DNA of 64,000 bases, taken from the NCBI GenBank assembly GCA_030248295.1, contig JASANH010001367.1, positions 496,001 to 560,000 of the forward strand, in the 5' to 3' direction. A program made the translations under genes and the position numbers. A model generated the notes under the pieces. That model saw only the letters and a program-made list of their open reading frames with translations, was not told the DNA's origin and searched no databases. Of this stretch, positions 11,601 through 24,400 are shown piece by piece. Every line of letters starts with the position of its first letter. The stretch's first letter is position 1. This DNA comes from Mesodorylaimus sp. YZB2_4. Taxonomy: Eukaryota; Nematoda; Enoplea; Dorylaimida; Dorylaimidae.

Positions 11601-13925
11601 GAGCATCATCCCATGCGATGGTAGTCTGTCGGGAAGATTAGACTGGGTATAGGGTGGTACGGAAAAACTTGGGACTGGTGTGAGGCTAGTGTAATCTGAA
11701 ATGGGCAATGTGATTCGACGAAGAAGTCGTAGAAGGATTCGGCTGACATCATTGGTATATTTTAATTGTGTAAGTTACAATGTGATGGAATTATGCAACG
11801 ATTGGTTTGGGCAGATTGTGTGGAGGAAAGCAGCTGTGGATGGGAAAGAGCAAAGATGGGTTTTTGGGTTGTGGGCATGAATGGTCTTGTTTCAGATGCA
11901 GGCTACCCGAAAGACAGTCAAGGGCAGTATGTTATGCTTGACTTATTTATAAACGACGTTTCATCTGTTCGTCTAGTGTAAAAGGTTCCAGTGGGAAATA
12001 TCTCATGTTTGACCAGGAGCACCTGCGGGGCGTACGTGTAGGACCAGCTGACTGCAATGGCGTAATTTGTGGATAAATATGGATGTGATGGGCTTCCGGC
12101 CCAGAACGATAATCCTATAGGTTTTGATCGCTGATGAGAGGAGCAGAGCTGGTATAAGTATAGGATGGTTGGGTGGATGTGGTATGTCGCGAAGGTATGA
12201 TTGATTACGATTTCAGGTAAACGACCACGGCGGTTCCAGTAGCGAAGAGGCATTACGTTCTCCAGATTTGGGCGAGTGCGGGGAAACAAAAGAATCAAAT
12301 GCACCTGTGGCCAGTGTCGCGATGCCTCGAGAACGCAATGGCAAAATCGCGAGTGAAGTCGGTCAAGCGCCTTTGATCAAAACGAATGGAGCAAATGGCA
12401 GCGCGGTCGCGGGGATAAGCGTTGAGTCTTCGACCGAAGCTCGATTGCGTCGACGATTCGAAAATGAGCAAGAAAATGACGATTCAGCGCAATCTGGGAT
12501 TGGAGCACATCGAGCTATCGCACGTGATGCATTGCTGAAAAGAGAATTTGAGCTTATTCCAAAGAAACGCGTTTCGGCCGGACTGTCAACAGCGCAACGT
12601 CGGGAGAATCAAGCTTTGAATCGAGACCTACAAATACTGCCATACGAGGACACGCGGGTCATGCTAAGACCGAATAGGCATAATCCGCACGGATATGTCA
12701 ACGCGTCGCATGTTCAAGTGAGGAGTCATAGCATTACCTTCTTTTGAAGAAACATACAATAAGTGTCCTTTTAGATTCCGATAGGGACAGCCATGTTCAA
12801 GTATATTGCCACACAAGGACCATTACGTGAAACGGTAGTCGATTTTTGGCAAATGGTTTGGGAATCTGGGAGCAGGGTAATCGTCATGCTGACCCGTTGC
12901 ATGGTAAGTTCAGCTGCAAGTTTTGGTGCGCTGACACGTGTAGTGTTGTGTTATTCTTATTAGGAGCACGGTAAAGAGCAGTCATTTCCTTATTGGCCGT
13001 GCCAGTCAACTGGGAACGAGCATCAGAAATTGAAGTTCGGCGAGTATCACCTTTCGCTGCAAAATTGCACAGAATCGAAGACGCACGTGACTTCTACGTT
13101 TGTTTTGAAACATACCGTCAGTGGTCAGAAGAGGCTGCTCTATCATCTTCAATATCTCGATTGGCCGGAGGGCGGTGTGCCGGGCAGTGTTGATAGCTTT
13201 ATGAGTAAGTAATTACATTTTACGGGGTCTTGAAGCGAGTTGATTATACAAGGCGGACTCGGGTAGGGATGCAATAGGGTCCTATGATAATGGTCCTTGT
13301 TTCAGGCTTCGTGGACGAAGTAAACAGCGTCAAAGTTCATGTTGCTAATGAGTTGACGAAGAGCTCATCAGTCTCGTCTGGCATGGGCACGACGAGCCGG
13401 GCGGCTAGTAGAGCGAATCTACTGGACAGCAGTAACGGCAACGGCAGCCACTCGTCATCAGGCAGCGGTAGTGTCGGTACAGGAAACAGGAAACGGAGTA
13501 CAAGCAGCTTGGTATTGTCGAAAGGGTCGGGTGCATTGGAAGTATTCGGGAATGGGAATGGTCACGGGCAGATGCACAGTTCAATGCAACATCAACAAGC
13601 GGCCAGTCCGAGCGTAGAACAGAGTGCAACCGAATCGCAGTTGCCTCCAGTGATTGTACATTGTAGTTCAGGTGCTGGTCGTACAGGAGTCTATTTGCTG
13701 ACAGAAGCGATGATACACTCGTTGCAGCATAACCAGGTGAGTGTTGGCTTGACCCGTGATTGGGGCTTCGAAAGGGGTAGCTGTTCCTCGTTTCAGGACT
13801 TGGACATGTCCAGAGCTCTGACGCTGCTTCGACAAAAACGAATGCTGCTGGTGCAAACTTTTCCTCAATATCGCTTCGTTTTCACATGCATTGCGCAGTA
13901 CATGAGAAAGTCTCGTTTGATTTAA
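5658..13925 (+). CDS. FERM-domain protein tyrosine phosphatase, Pez type (PTPN14/PTPN21 family)
   Basis: About 1,496 residues from 17 exons: 5658-5831, 6134-6303, 6422-6519, 6579-6655, 6720-6878, 6937-7022, 7079-7163, 7218-7303, 7368-7458, 7523-7634, 7689-9039, 9100-9670, 12217-12717, 12775-12903, 12964-13204, 13306-13736, 13797-13925. All junction phases agree. A FERM domain spans residues 1 to about 320 ([30 protein letters not shown]). A long low-complexity linker with a polyGln tract follows, then a PTP domain from about 1150 ([27 protein letters not shown]). The catalytic Cys is about 1430 in [10 protein letters not shown]. The WPD-loop Asp is Glu (WPE, about 1299), which I recall as a feature of this family. 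The protein ends in SRLI, as family members do. Members act in junction and cytoskeleton signalling, including the Hippo pathway. Odd: a Ser/Gly-rich insertion lies between the WPE and P-loops, and intron 12 is 2.5 kb. Usual family length is about 1,170-1,190. Confidence 0.93.
9085..9100 (+). promoter_or_regulatory. Two competing in-phase 3' splice sites
   Basis: At the 12th exon of the FERM-PTP gene both TTTTAG (ending 9084) and TTTCAG (ending 9099) are usable acceptors. The 15 bases between them keep the reading frame, so two isoforms differing by five residues (NGHFR or not) are possible. Confidence 0.4.
11275..11475 (+). CDS. Possible alternative first exon of the FERM-PTP gene
   Basis: Inside the 2.5-kb intron 12 lies a 67-codon frame that starts with ATG and ends at a good donor (CAC then GTAGGT) in phase 0. 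That is exactly the phase needed to join the exon at 12217. The product would carry the PTP domain without FERM and linker, preceded by a new N-terminus ([15 protein letters not shown]). This rests only on an open frame, a donor and matching phase. A chance ORF is a real alternative. Confidence 0.3.
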
Positions 13926-15765
13926 GCTGGTATATATATTTTTGGAGAAAGGTTTTTGTACATAATGAACCAGCGCATTTGGTCAGACGTGCCTTTTTAT
14001 GCAGGTGTTTCGAAACTATGAGTGCATTATGCAGTGTACATGGTATCTTTTTCGAAGCCATCTGCCATCGCCTCACTTATTTTTGACTTGGGTTCTCTTT
14101 CGAAGTTCCGTGTAAAGGTAGGGGGACCAAACTGGGTCGATCCATTGGTGCAGTGCTCTTAATTTATGATTTTGTGTAAATGTAGATCAAGTTTGAGATT
14201 TCTCGTAGGCTTTTTATCCAAACTTTGTATGTTGAGAAATTAGAGTGCTTTCCATGTACTATGGGTGCTCAGTATGTTTTACCTTTTAGTGTTCTCTCAA
14301 AATGGAATGCAAGGTGTGACGTGCAACGAAAATGTTGTGTCTTTTGCCATGGCAGTGGGAGGAGATTGACGTTTTTCCATGTTTGCTGCGTGGCTGCACT
14401 AGGTGATTGTACTGGTGGTGAGGAGATGTGAGGTAAAGTAGTGCACTCGACTAGTGCTCGGGGTGTGTGCTGGTCTTATTAGGTTGGCCGCAAGCAAGAG
14501 TGGGGCTGGGCTGGGCGAAAAACTGAGAAGTCCTATTTGGAGTGGTCGTAAAACGGATGGGCGTCTTATTGCGAGTCGATATGAGAGGGGCGAGAATGAA
14601 TGCGGTTACTCGTGGGAATGATTGGTCGGGGCTGGATGCACGATGCTCCTTTATCGTTTCTAATGATGCCGGCCCAGTCGACGACAGTGGTCGGCGGTCG
14701 ATAAAGGCGATTCAGGTTTGCTCGTTCACTCGGAGCTCCCTCCCCTAAGTCACCTCATTAGGTCCGTTTCCCTCCTACAAAGCTAGCATTTACGAAGGAA
14801 TATAAGGAAAATATGAATAATTTCTTACGTCTGAACTCCATCCTCATCACAATGCGAACGTTATCGATCCTAGACACGGCCCTGTGTCCAAATTTGGACT
14901 GAAATAGAGAAGTGCCAAATGCAGCCAGCAAAGGATTTTCAATGCTTGGAAATTAGATTTTGTTACTGACAGCTTATTAGAAAAGGGGCAATTTTTCATC
15001 ATTTCGTGTAATAAGCAACAGGGAATCGGGGTCGTCGAGCCTCCCCCCTCCCCCGGGAGAGATGATACGGGTAGGTCCGAGGCGGTCAGCGCGAGGCAGT
15101 TGGTTGAGGAGAATCTTATTTCGTAGCATTCTTTTGTGCTGGGTGTTGATAATGTGTCTAAGTGAAACCGAAGGCAACAGGCGTGGACGGAAACGGGCAC
15201 GGGTATTGAACCTGCGAGTTTGGATTGGTTCGTTTAGTTACGTCAGGGTTTTGAAAGCAGCTGCGCGGAATCGTCGTTGGAGTAATTATTAGCCATTGGG
15301 TGCCATCAGCTGTCGTCGTCACGGCTCGTATCTAGACGAGTTGGGGCGATGCATTTGCGCGTTTCCTTGTAAGCAGCGCGGTTAGCTACATTTTAAAAGT
15401 GACGAGCTGCCTAGTGTCAGCGCGTTAGCCATGGCCGCATGCTTCTCTCGAAAAGACTACTCCGACTAGAGTTGGCTAAGGCAAAGAAAATGTATGTAAT
15501 AAATCACGAAAAATGGTTCCATCAAAGCCTTTCTCCGTCGAAATTGGAGACGCCTTAGTCGCGTTTCGCTTTTCAACACGTATACTAGCCAAAAGTGACG
15601 TTTGCTTTCGAGACCAGTTTAGCCATTAGGAGTTTATTTATGTGATTCCAGATGTGGCCTCTCTAAGATTTTCTCAGATCAGCCGAAGCCTGATAATTTT
15701 GGAAAGACATTTTCTCAGGTTTTTAAAGACACAGTATCTTTCAAAGATTGAGACAATCGGTGGGA
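13926..15765. other. Spacer without a supported gene
   Basis: About 1.8 kb between the FERM-PTP and stomatin genes. Only short frames are seen, with no recognisable protein. The first part would be the 3' UTR of the phosphatase gene and the last part the stomatin promoter. Confidence 0.6.
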
Positions 15766-17167
15766 ATGAAGAAGCGGACTGCACCTGGTCGAGAGGGTGC
15801 GGCCATTGACAGCCGATACTATGGCAATTTGGAGGGTGATCAGCAATCGGAATCGATCGGTGGTTGTATGTCGTATGTGCTCGTGGCTGCAGCCTGGTTT
15901 CTTTTCTTCTGCACCTTACCATTCTCCCTGTACTTTTGCCTTAAAGTTATCAAGGAATACGAGAGAGCAGTCTTCTTTAGACTGGGTCGCCTGACGCCAG
16001 GTGGAGCTCGGTAAGTGGACTCAGTGGCGGGAAGGGTGGTTCGATCGAAGGGGCCTTTGCTGCTTGTGCAATGATCAAAACTGTCTGCATAAGCTGCAAC
16101 AAGCTCCTCCCACTTACTCAAATGTGGCTGCCTCCAAACACTTGTGTGTGAGCACAATGGCTCCTCGTTACCCCCTGCTCAACTGTTTAATGAGGGACAG
16201 TTGGCAACTTACAATCATATCCTCATTTCAGAGGCCCCGGTCTCGTGTTTGTGCTTCCCTGCATCGACACTTTTCGCAAAGTCGATTTGCGAGTGATTTC
16301 GTTCGGAGTACCCCCACAAGAAATCTTGTCTAAAGACTCTGTAACAGTGTCCGTCGACGCTGTGGTCTACTTTCACATTTCCAATCCAACGATTTCCGGT
16401 GAGAAATTTTCTTTCGGTTAATAGTATCTTGATGAGAGCTTGGATCATTCTTTTCAGTGACGAATGTGAATGATCCCTATTATAGCACTAAACTGTTGGC
16501 GCAAACAACGTTACGTAATATTTTGGGTACGAAGACATTGAGTGAAATGTTGTCCGAGCGAGAGCACATTGCTGAATTGACTGAAAAAGGCAAGTATCGA
16601 TTTAGATGTCTCTAATTACAGGAAACTAGTCGAGTTAGAATATTTGAAATGAACTCCTGCCCTTTTCTTTACGCAGTGTTGGACGAAGGGACGGATCCTT
16701 GGGGAGTCAAGGTGGACCGGGTAGAAGTCAAGGATATTCGACTACCCGATCAGGCATGCATTTTTAATTGCAAGTCCTTCCTGGTTACAAATTAGGAATT
16801 ATGTTTCTTCTCCTTTTTCAGCTTATGCGTGCCATGGCAGCAGAAGCGGGTTTGTGTACTTTTGCTAATTTTTGCTTCGACAATCATGTTTAGTTCCTAT
16901 TCGTATCATGTTTCAGAAGCCACTCGAGACGCCAAGGCAAAGATTGTGGCTGCCGAAGGAGAACAAAAAAGCAGTCGAGCATTAAAAGAAGCGGCCAATA
17001 TGATTGCACAAAATCCAGTTGCATTGCAACTGCGATACTTGCAAGCGTTGAGCAGCGTTGCCGCTGATCGCAATCAAACTGTCGTACTGCCAGTACCCGT
17101 CGATTTGATCAAGCGTCTGATACACAGACGACGGTCCCCTTCGCCTCCTGCCACCGAAGTACTGTAG
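15766..17167 (+). CDS. Stomatin/band-7 (SPFH) family membrane protein
   Basis: A 299-residue protein from six exons: 15766-16010, 16232-16398, 16458-16589, 16677-16753, 16822-16849, 16917-17167. The total is an exact multiple of three. A short cytosolic N-terminus is followed by a hydrophobic hairpin at about residues 35-62, with the central Pro (about 52) typical of stomatins. The SPFH core follows (RPGPGLVFVLPCID-like segment, VKVDRVEVKDIRLP, AMAAEAEATRDAKAKI), then LLxxxRYLQAL and a basic tail. Stomatins line the inner membrane face, form oligomers and modulate ion channels; nematode members affect touch and anaesthetic responses. Introns 3 and 4 begin with GC rather than GT (AAAAAG then GCAAGT; GATCAG then GCATGC), a choice forced by the conserved protein sequence on both sides. 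An upstream in-frame ATG at 15748 would add six residues. Confidence 0.93.
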
Positions 17168-18583
17168 ATACTGCGAGTGCATAGGTACACTGCATGTGAC
17201 CTATATGGCCAGCTGGTACAGAGATAGAAAGTTTCTATTATGTTGTCTTACATGTCAAATGAGCCATGTTGTATTGTTCCATATTTGGTGGGAGTGAAGA
17301 AATGTGTATGTCGAAAGGTAGGGAAGGAGCTCGGTATCCATCCTACCTCCCAGAAGATGCACCAGTGTGATGAGTGCGTCCATCTGACATTTACATGTCA
17401 GATGAGAAAAAAACTGAGTTCCAAACCCCAGGAATAAATGTCAGTTGCCATGGGCATTCTAGAAAAGAATAGCTAATGCTATGTCACACATTTGCTTGCC
17501 ATTTTTAGGGCCATTCTTATCGCCAAAAGTTTGCCAAAATTTTTGTGCAAAACGTCACAAGTGGAAGCGTAGATTGAGAAGTGTGCTAGAACCGTGCATG
17601 GCTAGTCAAAGATGACTGTCGTACGGAGTCTGTGTTGGCGACGAAAACCCATCGCACTTTTCAAATACAGTAGACAGAAGCAGGAATTTAAAAATTCTAA
17701 AAGAAAGCAGAATAATCTCTCTTTAAATCTACTTAGCATATATCTTAGCTGAGCCTCCACTGTGCATCTGACACCTGCTGTTCTTGTTTTCTTAGAATCA
17801 TAGCAGCCTGTTTAGGAACGCGTGTTTTTGAAGTTGCTCTGGAGAAGACAGTTACAACAGCTGCTGAAACACGCACATACTCGTGCAAAGAAAGCACGGA
17901 CTTGGAAAATGGGTTAAAAAGTAAAAAAATCAAGACTATTCCTAAAGTTTTTAATGTGAAGAAAAGCATTTGAGTTCCTCGCTTCTTTGACTCACACACA
18001 CCCACTACATAGTCAACCGGACCACCCGCCCAGCATTCATAAGAGTGACTGTGGGGCGAAGCCCATTGTATACAGTGCCGTCTAATTTACCTTTCTCCCA
18101 CACCGTGCACACCTCGTTTGTTTACCTTTCTTTCCAGAAGCACACCTTTTTTGATTAGAGAAAGAGATATATGACGAAACGCAGAAGCTAGGTGCATTGC
18201 GAGCAACGGTGAGAAGTCGGCAGCTTCGATTGCACGTACTTGTACCTGACTCCATATGTGCACATAACGTTAGCTTACTCTGCGGAGATACCTGAGAGCT
18301 ACGTCAGTGCCTGTTCCACGGAGTGCATGCTCCTATACACGATACATTATATAGGTACCACTAACTTCGTAGGTACTGGTTTCGACTAGATCCACAGCCA
18401 GTGTCGGCGTCTGTATGCGACAGGCGGTCGACAGTGCACGGTAAGAGTCGGTTTACTTTGTAGTCGACTGTCTTGTCGTCGTGGTGTGTTTGGTCTTGCA
18501 TTCGTCGTCTCATATCTGGAACGCGTGCAGATTCGCGCTTTTGCTTCATTCTTTGTACTTCCTCAGATTTCAGTCGTGCAGTA
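17168..18583. other. Spacer between stomatin and bestrophin A
   Basis: About 1.4 kb with no supported coding region apart from the likely stomatin 3' UTR and bestrophin A leader. No clear repeat was seen. Confidence 0.6.
17433..17438 (+). terminator. Poly(A) signal AATAAA of the stomatin gene
   Basis: A canonical AATAAA lies about 270 bases after the stomatin stop codon. It is the best candidate cleavage signal for this transcript. Confidence 0.4.
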
Positions 18584-21464
18584 ATGACAGTGCCTTATAC
18601 ACAATCCGTTTCGACGGCCCGTATCGGCGGCTTCTTTCGTTTACTATTTCGATGGCGAGGAAGTATTTATCAAGTTATTTATGGCGAGACGATCATCTTT
18701 ATCATTTTCTACTACGCGTTAAATTTAAGCTACCGTTGGGGAATGAAAAATACGAAATGGCAGCCGTAAGAAGTGCGTCGGACTTGACCAGTCTTTGCCA
18801 ATGGCAGCTAATTTTTTCCAGGGGATTCGAAACATTTGCCAAGTACTGTGAAGGGTTCGCTGATTTCATCCCAGTCACTTTCGTCTTGGGTTTTTATGTA
18901 GTGCATGCTTGCGCCCGTCGTTGGACGCAATGGGAGAACCTGCCGTGGCCAGACAAGTAAGTGCGACCAAACGGGTGCGAGAGAGGACTTCCTTATTCGG
19001 AGCCAGTATACAGTATGTGCGCCGTAATAACGTGTTACCATAACTAAGACGGATGAGGAGTATAGGGTCGAGGGACAATATGGGGAAATGGCATGCTTCT
19101 GACAAGGATAAATGACAGAGAGAGACAAGGGAGGGGACCCTGCGGGCTATCGATCTGGCCACAGCAGCAATAAAGCAGATTGCATGATCATAACACTGAT
19201 GACTTAATTAATTAACTTTTCATATTGCCGATGACAAATCATGAATCACTGCTCTTGACGTCCACTCGATCTCTATGGGTTTATTCTGACCATGCCTCTC
19301 CCTTTTAGGTTCGCCTTTGACATATCCGGACATTTGGTTGGTGCTGATCAGAAAACACTGATGCTAAGGCGTACTTTAATTCGTTACGCCAACTTGGCAT
19401 CAGTGCTTTGCTTTCGTGACATCTCAATCGCAGTGCGCAAAAGACTCCCAACGTTGCAGCGCGTGGTGGACGCTGGTGCGTAGAGCCTGGCTCCCAGACT
19501 GCTTCTATGCGTGCAGGCAATAAGGTTGATAGGGCGCTGTCTAATGACGTAGTATATACAATGCTAAAATTCATGCATGCAACTGACTTTGAGGTTAGCA
19601 TTGTGAAAGAAGCGTTGCTTCGATTCACTCATTGTCTAACCCCTTGCGGTGTGGTGCACAGCTTGGATCACTCGCCCTACTTTATAGGTCTGATGAATGA
19701 AGCAGAATTAGAACAATTCAAGAAAACGTCCGCAACCAAGGACACTAATTGGTGGATCCCATTTCATTGGGCTTACAATCTGATCTACAGGGCCAAAATC
19801 GAAGGCAAGTTACCAGATGCGTCTGCGAACAAGCTTCAGGATGTAAGCTTCTTCTGCCACATAGCTCCCTGCTGTTTTTGATCGAACTTTCTCTCCAGGA
19901 TGTATTAGATATGCGTCAGAAATGCTGGGTGCTTTTTTCTCACGTAAGACTAACCAGAGTATTTATAATTTTACAAATGCGTCAACGTTTTCTTCTTTTT
20001 CATGACTGGATACCGATACCTATGGTCTACACTCAAGTAAGTACGATGCTCTGTTGTACTCTGCTCACGATCAGATTGGTAGACTTGTTGTGTTTTCGGT
20101 TGCCACACTGGCCGTCTACCTCTTTATGCTGGCATCTCTATTTGGTCGTCAGTACGTGAAAAAGGAGGGTTCGAATCACGTGGATTTATTTGTGCCTGTT
20201 TTCCCCTTCTTGCAAGTCATGTTTTACTTGGGATGGCTCAAAGTAAGGAGTCTAGGAATAAGCTGGGACTATGACTAGGGCTGATCTTGTAGGTTGGAGA
20301 AGTGTTGACCAACCCGTTTGGGGGTGATGCGGACGACTTCGAAATGAATTACATCATCGATAGGAATTTGCGGGTAAGCGCTGATGGGTATGGATAGAAT
20401 TCGGTCTGACGGGGTTGCGTGCCTGCACAGGTGTCATACACGATAGTGGACGAGCATTACAACACAGTGCCACCCATCGAAAAGGACGCGTTTTGGAATG
20501 TTGAACCTGAAATGCCTCACACTGTTGAGTCATCTGGCTTACGAACTGATGGCTTCATCGGTTCAGCTGCTTCCTTAGAGTAAGTTACGATATATGCTGA
20601 CATCGAAGGGTACTTTATCGGAATTCTAACCCTGACTTTTAGCAAACCTGAGCAGCCCCCATCCGACATTCACCACGGTGATAATGGCCTAGCCAGTCGA
20701 TCAAACAGCGTCCGCTCAGTCATGCGAACAGGACGACAAGCCTTAGTCAGACCCCTCAGCCGTCTTCTCAGTCGAACATCGGATCGTGATCGCGCTGACG
20801 CAAGGCTACTGGAGTCTGCCGAGAAGGGCGAGGCGGGCGTCATCACACCAACCGGAAGTGCCCATGGAAGTCCTTCAGTGACCGTAAGCATTACCGTTCT
20901 TAATTAAGTGTCCTACGTATTTCATGACTTGTGTTTTAGCGTCGTGTGAAAGATGCGAATATTCGATCATCTCAGCCCTCCCGACTGCCGAGCATTGTTG
21001 AAGGATCTGAAAATTTGCTCGACTTGATGATGAGCATTCACGATGACGACTCCTCGTTGCTTACGTTCGCCACTAGCTCGAGACCCGCGAGTCGAGTGGC
21101 TACTCCGACAACAGACGAAAAGCCATTGATTCCTCAGAATGTACCCGTGACTAGATATGCGGCAGTACCGGAGGACGAGGACGGCGAAAAGCAAGAAACG
21201 AACAATGGGACCACATCGTCCGAGCCAGAACGAACTCCTTTGTTGACTTTGACAAGTGCTTCTAGGGTGAATGAAACATCAGATTCAAGAATCATTTTTG
21301 AACCGGCCACGCCCTTGCGTCATGCCCTCGGAACAGTAACCAGTGTTGACGATAGGGAGAGAGGGGGCGAGGACTCGCAACCTTATCAGCGTCGGCGAGG
21401 TGTATCTCTCCCTGACATTTCGAGAAAGACTTTAATGGGGAGGCATACTAGTCTGGACTTGTAA
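18584..21464 (+). CDS. Bestrophin-family anion channel A
   Basis: About 626 residues. Exons: 18584-18765, 18822-18956, 19309-19475, 19688-19842, 19899-19943, 20004-20036, 20075-20242, 20293-20373, 20431-20579, 20643-20883, 20940-21464. Bestrophins form pentameric chloride or bicarbonate channels gated by calcium. Hallmarks visible are [15 protein letters not shown], the pore-neck helix [12 protein letters not shown] with the Ile/Phe/Phe gate residues, [25 protein letters not shown], and the calcium-clasp acidic run [11 protein letters not shown] followed by IIDRNLRVS. The C-terminal tail is Ser/Arg-rich with [12 protein letters not shown]. Two expected splice acceptors are altered: CAT instead of CAG before DWIPIP, and TCG instead of CAG before VATLAVY. 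The first intron (19944-20003) is 60 bases, open and in frame, so it may be retained and add 20 residues. The second is rescued by an upstream in-frame AG at 20074. Nematodes have many bestrophins, so no orthologue is assigned. Confidence 0.9.
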
Positions 21465-24400
21465 ATGGAGCTCTCAAATGTTGCCTTGACATTTAGCCGA
21501 TCTCCCTGACGCCCTGCTGTTGTGTTTTCGTGTCTTTAGGTCCGCTATCCGTTTCTCCCATTGTTGTTGTTGAGACCTTTGCTTGATACTGTTCATGTGC
21601 TAGGCTTTCACGAGCCGAACGACGCCAGTCCACCCACTGTTTTTTATTCACGCTAACATTTGCCTATATTTGGCTTTGTGGCATTTTCTTATCCGCGGTA
21701 CGGGCAGCGGAAACTATATCTTTGAGACTGGGAGACATGCCTTTGATTTTAGGCATGGAGTAGCTCGCAGGAACCTTCCAGACTCACGCTGCGCCACGCA
21801 GGATATAACTGCATTGTTACCTGAGTACACCTTGCACAGAATGGCGATAGCGCGAACATCACGTGGTATGCCTGCTCATGCATCATAGCATACTGATAAG
21901 GATAGTTACACGTGCGGAAACGTAATTCGACCACGAATGCTAGGTCTAACTGCTCATTTGCTTGCTGTCGATCCTGTTGAGAATTCACTGATTTACGCTA
22001 TTTCAAATACAAAATTATAACCAGCAAATCACGTCAGTCATGAAAGTTTGTACAGGTGACAGTGCAAACACAGTTGGCTCGCAACTGAAATGCAATCATT
22101 TCATGCCCGTTAAACCGAAGGAACATACCTCAAATTCAAATCAACACGCGCCCACCATCAACAACTTGAGCTCGCTTGACTACCCTTCTTAGACACGGCT
22201 TCTCGCTAAAGCCACAAACATTCAGTTCCAAGAAAAGACGAACATTTGTTTCGTGTGGCACTGTAAAATATAGGATGGGATCACAAAAGTGCTTTGATTT
22301 TTTTAAGGACCGCTTCTTTCGATACGCTTCGTCGACGTTGGCAAGCGCATGTGGACACTGCTGGTAGATCGCCCATCGGATCAATCTTCACGCATTTTCC
22401 CGAAAAATCATCGCCAACTCGACCTTGGCAAAATGATGAACACAGGCGATCGGCCACGACCATACGACTACGGCAAGCCCCTTCGGCTATTTGCTGAAAA
22501 CAGTATACCATTTCAAACCTTGGGAGTAGCAACTTGGGAAAGCATTCAATATTTTCATTGAGCACTTGGAACATCCTATTCTGGCTATCGACTCCTTCAG
22601 ACTTGGGCAGGTATGCTAAGCAACTTTTGGACAAGACCCTCCGGAGAACCATGTCTAACTCACCCGTAATCGCATGACGTCTGCGGACCGAACTGTAAGG
22701 GCTACGCTGATGACGATTAGTAAGACTAGGATGGACGACGATCGCTGAGAGACTCCACCGGCAACCATTCTTGTTGTTGAGTGCTTTGGGGTTGATCAGA
22801 TATCAAAGCAGGGCAACACCGTTCCGCGACGCCTAACGAAGAAGAATGAGGCCATGAAACAGCGCCAACAGCTCGCAGAGACGCGACTAACTAGCTAGTT
22901 GCCCACCGGTGAAAGGTAAAAGGGCTATTTTTTCGCGTCATGGAAACGTACCAATCATAATGAAGCGTTATATTAAGATAGATTTTTAGGCTTTTTCTCC
23001 TCGATTAAAAACAAAACTACGCTCCGGGCGTGAGCAGAGATTTGATTTGGAAACAATGCAAGCAACAGTGACAAGTTGACCTTACCAATCACCCATCATC
23101 TAATTGCTGCAGATGCCTGGATATGAAAAGTATAGAGGTCGGGGTCTATGTTCTATTATGTTTTCGAGTGGAGGAGTGCTTGATTGGTCCTAAATAAAAA
23201 TACAAATGACAGGGGCTTAAGAAATGTCAAAGATGTAATTTTCAAACGCTTATCACTTTGCTAGATAAGGCCTTCCTTCAAATTAGTCTTCTTCGTGCTT
23301 TCTGACCCTCGTTGCTTGAGGCCAGACAAACTGAATCTGAGCGGAGTTCTGCCCTCCCCTTTCTAACAAGGTGAGCGATAGACACGAAAGAGCGAATCTT
23401 GATTTCTGCGAAACAATACTGTCTCATGAAACTGGCACCTTGCTACCCTAAAACAGTGTAAAAGACATGTGAGCACCTGCGTCAATGAAATTTTGTTATC
23501 ACCTTCGATTCTCTACTTGACAAAACACCCATTTGCAAGACCTGAACACGCTTTAAGTAAACTTCGCTGATAGAATTTACTTGCGTATAAGCAACACTGA
23601 AAAAGTCAATTAGGCGGGATGCGATAGATCATGGCTGACAAGGTGATAAAAATAAAGCAGGAAACTGAGTTTTAAGACATAACCATGGGTCTTCCCCAAC
23701 AAAAAATGAGAAAAGCTTTGGGTCGCTAGAAGGATCTCAAAACGTTCTTAGTATTTCTCGTTCCTACATGTACACCTAAAACATAGGAGCAGAAGGGAAA
23801 ACATTCCAGTCGAAAAACCTAGCTCTAGAAACCAGACTTTATAAAAGGGCATTTGCCCCTTCTGCTGGGGGACCAGACAGGCCTAAGTTGGTCAGGAGTC
23901 AGCACAACACGTGGGCGTTCACGGTCCCTATTTTGATGGACTCCGGGTCAAGTACGAGCAGTCAGAGCGACGGGTGTTGGCTATATAACAACAGTAACCA
24001 ACTCTCTTAGTAGCACCTGTTAAAAAGGCAGTGGGTAGTGGACGCGAGCAGGTGAGTAAAATGGTAATGTCAAGCCCCTGCGGCACACACCAACGACAGA
24101 CCACCCATTACAATATGATGGGAGTGGAATGGCTAGAGATCGTAAAAGCGGTGCTTATCGCTCACATGACGAGTACAGTACCCCACGGCGAGGACAGAAA
24201 ATCCGAGTTTCGAGGGTAGAGACGCACGGCGTGCAGCCGTGTAGGCGTGCTCAAAGAACACTATGTAGTTAATAAGGCCAAGCAACGCGCAGGATTAGGG
24301 TTCCATTTTACGAGCGCCCCGGGCCGTGACGGAGATGAATGTTAGATCGAGTGAATAATGATGAAATCAAACCCTCGTTGACATTCTCCGAACACAGCTC

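Noticed and set aside
22281-22652. Open frames on both strands around 22.3-22.6 kb
   Set aside because: Neither strand gives a recognisable motif or consistent splice sites. A relic is possible but cannot be supported.
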